DNA of 60,000 nucleotides, taken from the NCBI GenBank assembly GCA_037447655.1, contig JBBHKE010000955.1, positions 64,001-124,000 on the forward strand, written 5' to 3'. This DNA is from Zygnema cylindricum. Taxonomy: Eukaryota; Streptophyta; Zygnematophyceae; Zygnematales; Zygnemataceae. The notes beneath the pieces are model-generated. The model had not been told where the DNA came from. It saw nothing but the letters and a program-made list of their open reading frames with translations, and did not search any database. A program made the position numbers and the translations under genes. This document shows positions 54,437 through 60,000 of this stretch, piece after piece; the first letter of the stretch is position 1; every line of letters begins with the position of its first letter.

Positions 54437-56570
54437 GAAGACGCGAATCAGAAGTCTCCTTTATAATGAGTATCTGCTTCGAATCCAGGCCTCGCAAAAA
54501 ATCTTGCAAATAACGTGAAGCACCAATCTTGGCTTGCTCCTTAATAGCCATGTAATCTGCAGCATGTGAACTCAATATCCCATTAGAAGACATCTTGATT
54601 ATCTCGAGAATGCATGGAGAGATGTTAGAATCAAATGAGTAGATACCAGCATAAGTTGGAAGTGTTGTCGCTGAATGAGCCATGATATGCAATGGTTCCC
54701 GTGCAGAAATAAGTGGACGGCAAATCTTGCGCTTAGGAAAGTGATTGGGTCTGTAAGAGAAGGTTTGGTCATGCATATCTACACCACCACCAACCTGAAA
54801 TATGAAATCTTGGCCAACCAAGCATTCGTAATAGCTGCACTTAGTAACAAGTGCATGTGAGGAAATCTCAGAAAAATCAGTTTCGGTTTTTGTTTGAAAC
54901 CGAAACACGAGTGGTTCCTTAGTGATTCCAAGGACTGGATCCGTAGTATCAGCTGAAGTTAGTTAACGTGTGGTTGTGGGTTGTAGCTTGTGTGCAGTGA
55001 GGCCAAGCTTCAACGCAAATCCGGATCGAGGATCACGGGTTTGGCTCTAGTGTCCATGAGAAGGAGGGAAGGGGCGACACCATTGACTGTGAATGAGTGT
55101 CGGTTGTTATCATGAAAGCTATTGTGAGGATCGAACGTGCTACGTTTGTCGGCTGAAATTGGCCAGACTGTTGACAGATTTCGATTCAGCTGCAACGCGT
55201 GTATAGCGGCGCCTGCAGCGACATCACCCAAAATAAGAGAGGCCTTGAGCACGTCCTCAATCATGGTTGATACGATGCTCAACCGTTCCTTGACATGATA
55301 AGCATCTTAGATTGTACTATCCAAGATCGTAAGTGCTTCAGTTGCAATAGCCGAAACAATTTCCGGAGAGGAGAGAGAAGTTTTTTCTCAAAAGATAGGT
55401 AGATTCGAGAATTTGTTAACTTTCCGACTCGATTATGTTCAGGCGAGCCTTTGTCAAACGTGGGTGCTCGTTGTTGGACGGTAGAATCTCGAAGGGTTCA
55501 GCCTGCCAACGGCGGCATATGAACGACTGTACGGGCCATTCCGGTAAACTGCTGCTTCATTTTTCGCCATGAAAGCGGCGAACTGTTCCTTCATCATTGC
55601 TGGCATAGTAGCTTGCAGCTCTATCTTTTCTCTCTCTCTACGGGAGAGTAGATTCTTTCTCTGTCTCTTTAGGTGGGGTGATCGGCTTGGCTGAACGGGC
55701 GAGAATACCCCCATTCTTGATTTGATTCTGATACGAGAATTTTGGGTTCTTAATACGACATCGATGGGCATAATGTCCCATCTGTTGACAGTGAGTACAT
55801 GTGGTCGTCTTATCCGGACACATGCGGGCTTCATGCCCTATTTTTCCGCAACGGAAACACAACCTCTTTCTGGGGATATAAGGTGGAGCAGCCATGGTAG
55901 GAACCTTCGGAGGCCTATTGTTGGGCCATGGGTTGGTTGGTGAGGAAAGTGGGGAAGGAACTCCCGATCGATCATAAGCTTCCCACCAACATGATTGCAT
56001 CTCATATTCAACCGCATATTGAGCGGCTTGATCAAAGGTAAATTTCAAACCGTAGGTCCAAGTGAGATGACTTTGAATAAATCATTTCGAGTGATCTGGA
56101 AACTGCCCAACAAATTTTTGAACAGCTTCGGCATCGGACATTAGGTCCAGTAAGGCCTCTCGGAGCGTCTCCATACGAGCACGTAAAACAAAAGCAGTTT
56201 CACCTAGTTTACTTGTGAAATTCATCAATTCCATCACTTGATCGGGGTTTTGCATCCGATACTCGGCCTCTAAGAAATCGAACATGACAGAAAGAGGATT
56301 CAGCAACGGAGTTCTCATCCTTGGTCCTGCTGGGACAGCAACACGTGCGGCTATGGCATATTGTTGAAGATTTTTTGGGACGGCGGGAATAAAGACATTA
56401 CCCTGTGCATCTAGGACCTCGGGAAAAGCAACCTAGTATGGAATATCCGCCTGTCTTATGACCTCTGGTGTACCAGCGAAAGGAGGGGAAAATTTTGTCA
56501 TCGCGAGTATAGCATCATACTTGCGGGAATATAAAGTAAGGGCCGAACCTCTGAGGTAACAACCTAGGAG
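54437..56570 (-). pseudogene. Non-copia retroelement gag and protease remnant
   Basis: Minus strand: a gag domain (RMQNPDQVMELMNFTSKLGE, AVQKFVGQFPDHSK, then TFDQAAQYAVEYEMQSCWWE), followed by two zinc knuckles in tandem, CFRCGKIGHEARMC and CTHCQQMGHYAHRC (about 55760-55870). A protease-like segment comes next (FTVNGVAPSLLLMDTRAKP, where DTG has become DTR). Then there is a stretch with LVGQDFIFQVGGGVDMHDQ and FSYRPNHFPKRK. Two knuckles and this gag differ from copia; a Ty3-like or related group is likely. Stops near 56433 and 56082 and several frameshifts; no RT is present. Confidence 0.7.
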
Positions 56571-57840
56571 TCAGAATGCTACACAAAGATCAAATCGATC
56601 TTGATGGCGAAATTCCAAATCACGCATTTCGGTATAATAGAGCATACGGAAATGAGATAAAGACATATTGCATTTTGTTAATGGCTCCCTTCGAGGAAGA
56701 AGCCATGTCAACGATCGACGTGTACGGAGATGGGACCAAAGTGAGACCAAGAGAGGACCAAAAGGAGAGGGAACCTAAGTGAGATCCCTCGAGACTTTCG
56801 TCGCCGGTTTCCTCTACAGATAGCGTAGAGGAGACGGAGGACAAAGAAGAGATTAATGTGAGTCTTGAACGGGCAGAGGATGTTCTCGATACCGGAATGG
56901 AAACTATAGGGAAATTAGGTATACTTGCTAGATCCGTTTGGTCTACTGGTGATGGGCGGAAAACTACACCACTACGAGTAGACTCGAAACGAAAATTAAA
57001 ATTGTTCCAATCGCTCGGCATAAAAGGAAGAGGGAAGCAAAAACGACGGAATAATGAACACGATCGATACGAATTGCAACAAGTGAGAAACCAAGCCAAT
57101 GTATCAATCAAACCAATAAGTCACTACGAAGGCCACGATGACCAAATCTACCAAACAACCGTGTTACCGAAACCTTATACTTGCAAACAAGTGGGCAAGG
57201 CCGGAGGGCCAGATCTATAAAGGCAGAAAAATTGCTATCGAAGCACCCGGAGGTGCATATCTAAAGCTCCACAGGCAAAAAATAGTTCTATCCAAGGCCA
57301 CCAACGGCAAAATCTAACTAGAAAATTCCACTCTGACAATCACAGAAAACGCAAGGCCACTCACGGTCAGATTACAAGCAAAGAAAGTTGGGAAATACAA
57401 GTGCTAAATTCAATTGGATTTAATGAAACCCAATCCACGCACGAACCCTCTAAATGGTCAACGAGCTATCCTAACACGCTCTTGCGCCCACAAGGCATCG
57501 TAATACTTACATAACACTTTTAATAACCTGGTGTTTATCACAAGTGAGCCGTAGCTGATCGTCAGAGTTCGGGCTTTGCAAAGCGCCAAAGTGTGAATCT
57601 GTTCCTTAATCCGCTCTCAAAATTTCCTCCAAAAATAGTCTCCTCCAGGTGTTTTCTGCACCGTGTGGGCCTCCACCTTGTGATTGTCCACGCCCCAAGG
57701 AAGAGGAAATGAAAAATACAGGAACACAAAAAACAAAGGAAAATAAACTTGGAAATAAGTTAGAATTAGGGAAAAGAGTTTCCCAAACCCTAGTTCCACA
57801 CTGCAAAAATCAAAAATCTGCTACCAAGAAATAGTATGAT
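56571..57840. other. No clear gene; possible leader of the upstream retroelement
   Basis: ORFs on both strands (56858-57220 +, 56620-57111 -) have no recognisable motif. The position fits the 5' leader of the minus-strand gag at 54437-56570, but no LTR or primer site was found. Confidence 0.35.
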
Positions 57841-57950
57841 GCTGACCCAGGGTTAAGAATCACCAACAATAAACCCTAAATCTGTAAAAACCCTAAATCT
57901 GCAGCCCAAACCCTAAATCTGCAGCTAAACCCTAAAATCTGCCACAAATT
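57841..57950. repeat. Short tandem repeat with telomere-like CCCTAAA
   Basis: Four to five units of AAACCCTAAATCTGCAGC or close variants between 57872 and 57945. The CCCTAAA word matches the plant telomere unit, but the units are separated by CTGCAG-type spacers. Confidence 0.75.
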
Positions 57951-58865
57951 TAGACCTAAATATGCGGACCAGAAATAGTGTGGTAGCACGGTAGGGGACA
58001 AAAATAAGATAGGGGGGAAACACCAAAGAAATAAATTGAAAAAAACAAGCAAAATATTTTCAATGAATAAATTTTAGATATATATATATTAATTTTTATA
58101 AATTTTCTTCAAAGGCAAAACTGAAAGCGAAAGCAAAAATGGAGAGAAAGTAGAATGAAAACTTGTTGAAACATAAAACAGGATCAAAAAGGAAGAAACC
58201 AAATCAAAAATAGGTGGAAGAAAATCTAGAAATGAAAAGATAGATTTTATATTGAATATAGGGTATTTTTATTTATTTTTCTTTAAATTTTTGTTCTCAC
58301 ACTAAACTAAGAAGCAAAACTGAAAATAAAAGGCAAATTGGAAGGAAAATGGAAAGACAAAACCAAGAAACAAAACTGAAAATGAAAGGTAATATTTTTT
58401 TTTGTTTTTTTTTATTCAACAAAAAACTTAAAATGAAAAATCACATTTTTTTTTGAATTTCTAAAAATAAAACAAGAGAGAGGAGAATAATAATTTGAGA
58501 GTACAGGAATACTAAGCCGATGGGTAGCCAGAAGGCTCCAGGGTCTGGACATATTCCTTACAAGAATCATTCCTTACAGGAATCAGGTGTAGGATTTCGA
58601 ATAAAGAAAAACAAAACCAGAAAAATGCAAAAAAACAACAATCAAAATCTGCGGAGAATCCGAGATAACCGGATCTTGGCACACCGATTGTAGAAAATTA
58701 CAACAGAAAAAACAACAATGAAAATATGCAGAGAATTCAAGATAACAGAATTATAACAAACAAGTAAATATAGCAACCAGAAAATACAAAAAAACAACGT
58801 TAAAAATCTGCACAGAATTCGAGATAACCGGATTGCGACACAATAATAATCAATTGCAGAAAATG
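57951..58865. other. A-rich DNA without genes; tandem repeat at 58635-58860
   Basis: Three units near 58645, 58715 and 58805 share AATCTGC..AGAATYCGAGATAAC and ..ACAAAAAAACAAC blocks, about 70-90 bases apart. The rest is A-rich without a recognised feature. Confidence 0.6.
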
Positions 58866-59992
58866 TGAAATTCTATGGGCTTCATTGCCACACAGAACTC
58901 GCAGATCAAAAGAAGCTAATCTAGATAGTGCCGACTCAAAGTTTATATAAACCAAATGATTGACCCCTTGACAATCAGAACCCCATTACACCTTCACTTC
59001 AGTGAAATAAGACTTTCTGTGTGCTCAGATCCACCACAGAATGCAAAGTTAGAATATGTGATTTGGATACATTCGCCCACTTTAAATTTTCCTTATAAAT
59101 GCAGCCACCCTGGCAGGCATAAACTCCGACCGACAACACACCTGGGTAGCTTGGACTCCCCTGAGTCCGCAGCAACAAGAATCACTGAAATTGGTCAACT
59201 GAATTGTTAGTTATGGCTGGCCAAAGTTTGCCTTTTATACAAGATGCTCACTGGGAGAGGCGGCTACCTACCCAAAATATTCTAAGTCTTAAATCCCTCT
59301 GTAAACCCTCTAGTACTTAGGTACTAACCAATTAGAGGATTGTACCGTACAAAAAGTACAGATGCCAGTGTACTTTCTGTTCGGAGAGTGTACGACGTCG
59401 CCATTATGCGACATTTGTCACATCCGGATTTGTTGTCTTCCATTCCGGAGATTTCTAAAACTCGTATGATGTTGCCACGTGTCATCTAGAGTGGCGGAGT
59501 CCGCAAACCGCCAAATTGTCCTTTCTGCGAAGCCGACGCTATCCACGGCCGTCCGATTGATATCGGTATTTAATACGGACCGTTGAAACAAATGTCCGTA
59601 CTATTTGTTTCGTCATAGTACAGCTGATTCTATGCCTTATATACCATAATAGAGTTAAATGGAAAACTCTACGTGTAACTATTTAAATATCTATCAAGCC
59701 CTATATGTCATAGCACTAGTCCTATACTAAACGGACAATGCTAACGGCTACGGGCTACTTGACGGACGGTAGGTACCAGGATCAAATCCTGGCTCTGTCA
59801 AATACATTTTTAGTAAACCTACCTTTATCTACTCCTGTCTCTCTGGAGAGCTTAGGAAGCCATGGCTCTAGCTCCCTCTCCAGCCTTCAGTGACTACAAC
59901 AAGTGTGGGGGCTTGGAGGAGGGAGTTAGAGGCAGACTGCCTTTACTCTTTTCTATCCTAATACAGACCTAGAAAATACTCAAATATCAACA
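58866..59992 (-). mobile_element. Solo LTR of the Cop9 group
   Basis: 1127 bases with the minus-strand start TGTTGATATTTGAG at 59992 and end ATAGAATTTCA at 58866, flanked by AAATG on both sides (58861-58865 and 59993-59997). No internal region is attached, so it arose by LTR-LTR recombination. It keeps the TATA box (59231-59239), CACGTG (near 59477), hairpin (59585-59611), tRNA-like module, and an ATG exactly 20 nt before its end (58883-58885). Confidence 0.93.
59726..59811 (+). other. tRNA-like module in the solo LTR (antisense to the LTR)
   Basis: B-box-like GGATCAAATCC (59779-59789) in a perfect T-arm CCAG/CTGG extended by CTCTGTC, then TTTTT (59806-59810). The T-arm and acceptor side resemble those of initiator tRNA-Met, the D-arm side does not. 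Confidence 0.6.
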
Positions 59993-60000
59993 AAATGATA

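Noticed and set aside
56620-57220. Opposing ORFs as host genes.
   Set aside because: Neither has a recognisable domain; the Ser-rich minus-strand frame may simply be retroelement leader.

Overview
The window looks like repeat-dominated nuclear DNA of a land plant or other streptophyte. Three things suggest this. The only convincing host gene encodes a plant-type GT47 (MUR3-like, exostosin-fold) glycosyltransferase with short-exon structure. Most of the rest is decayed Ty1/copia retrotransposons of plant size. Their primer-binding sites are complementary to the plant initiator tRNA-Met. No bacterial, organellar or rRNA sequence was seen. The species cannot be named. A DDE transposase relic and a LINE-type RT fragment resemble families I associate from memory with oomycetes and with non-seed plants respectively, which is only a hint.

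Layout (names local to this report). 1-4620: Cop1, copia element cut by the window edge, with 3' LTR. 4621-10045: remains of a DNA transposon: a purine-rich tandem repeat, an acidic two-exon ORF1, a dead three-exon DDE transposase, and clusters of GACGAC hairpin motifs. 10046-19642: three broken copia elements joined end to end (Cop2 +, Cop3 +, Cop4 -). 19643-24348: dispersed repeats and one complete MITE-like element (X0). 24349-27353: GT47 gene on the minus strand, its 5' end abutting a partial MITE (X1), followed by a complete one (X2, to 29053). 29508-36605: a mosaic of copia fragments in both orientations (Cop5, Cop6, Cop7 and an RT piece), including an inverted LTR pair. 36606-41437: mostly unassigned, with a LINE RT fragment. 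41438-51662: the best structure, an old copia element (Cop8, TSD CTAAT) whose 3' LTR is split by a much younger one (Cop9, 47157-51445, TSD ATGTT). 51984-54436: Cop10 (-). 54437-56570: gag-protease of a different retroelement (-). 56571-58865: AT-rich DNA with short tandem repeats. 58866-59992: a solo LTR (-) with TSD AAATG.

The main discovery candidate is the architecture of the copia group typified by Cop9. Its LTRs (Cop2-7, Cop9, Cop10 and the solo LTR) have diverged widely but keep the same parts in the same order: an antisense tRNA-like module with A-box and B-box-like motifs and a downstream T run; a GAAACAAAT hairpin; a CACGTG (G-box/ABRE) motif; a TATA box; and an ATG exactly 20 nt before the LTR end that opens gag. 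The gag frame then reads through the primer-binding site. That site matches the anticodon arm, not the 3' end, of initiator tRNA-Met, which implies half-tRNA priming. Cop9 itself is non-autonomous: its gag is kept (now with one stop and frameshift) and its pol is collapsed to two stubs.
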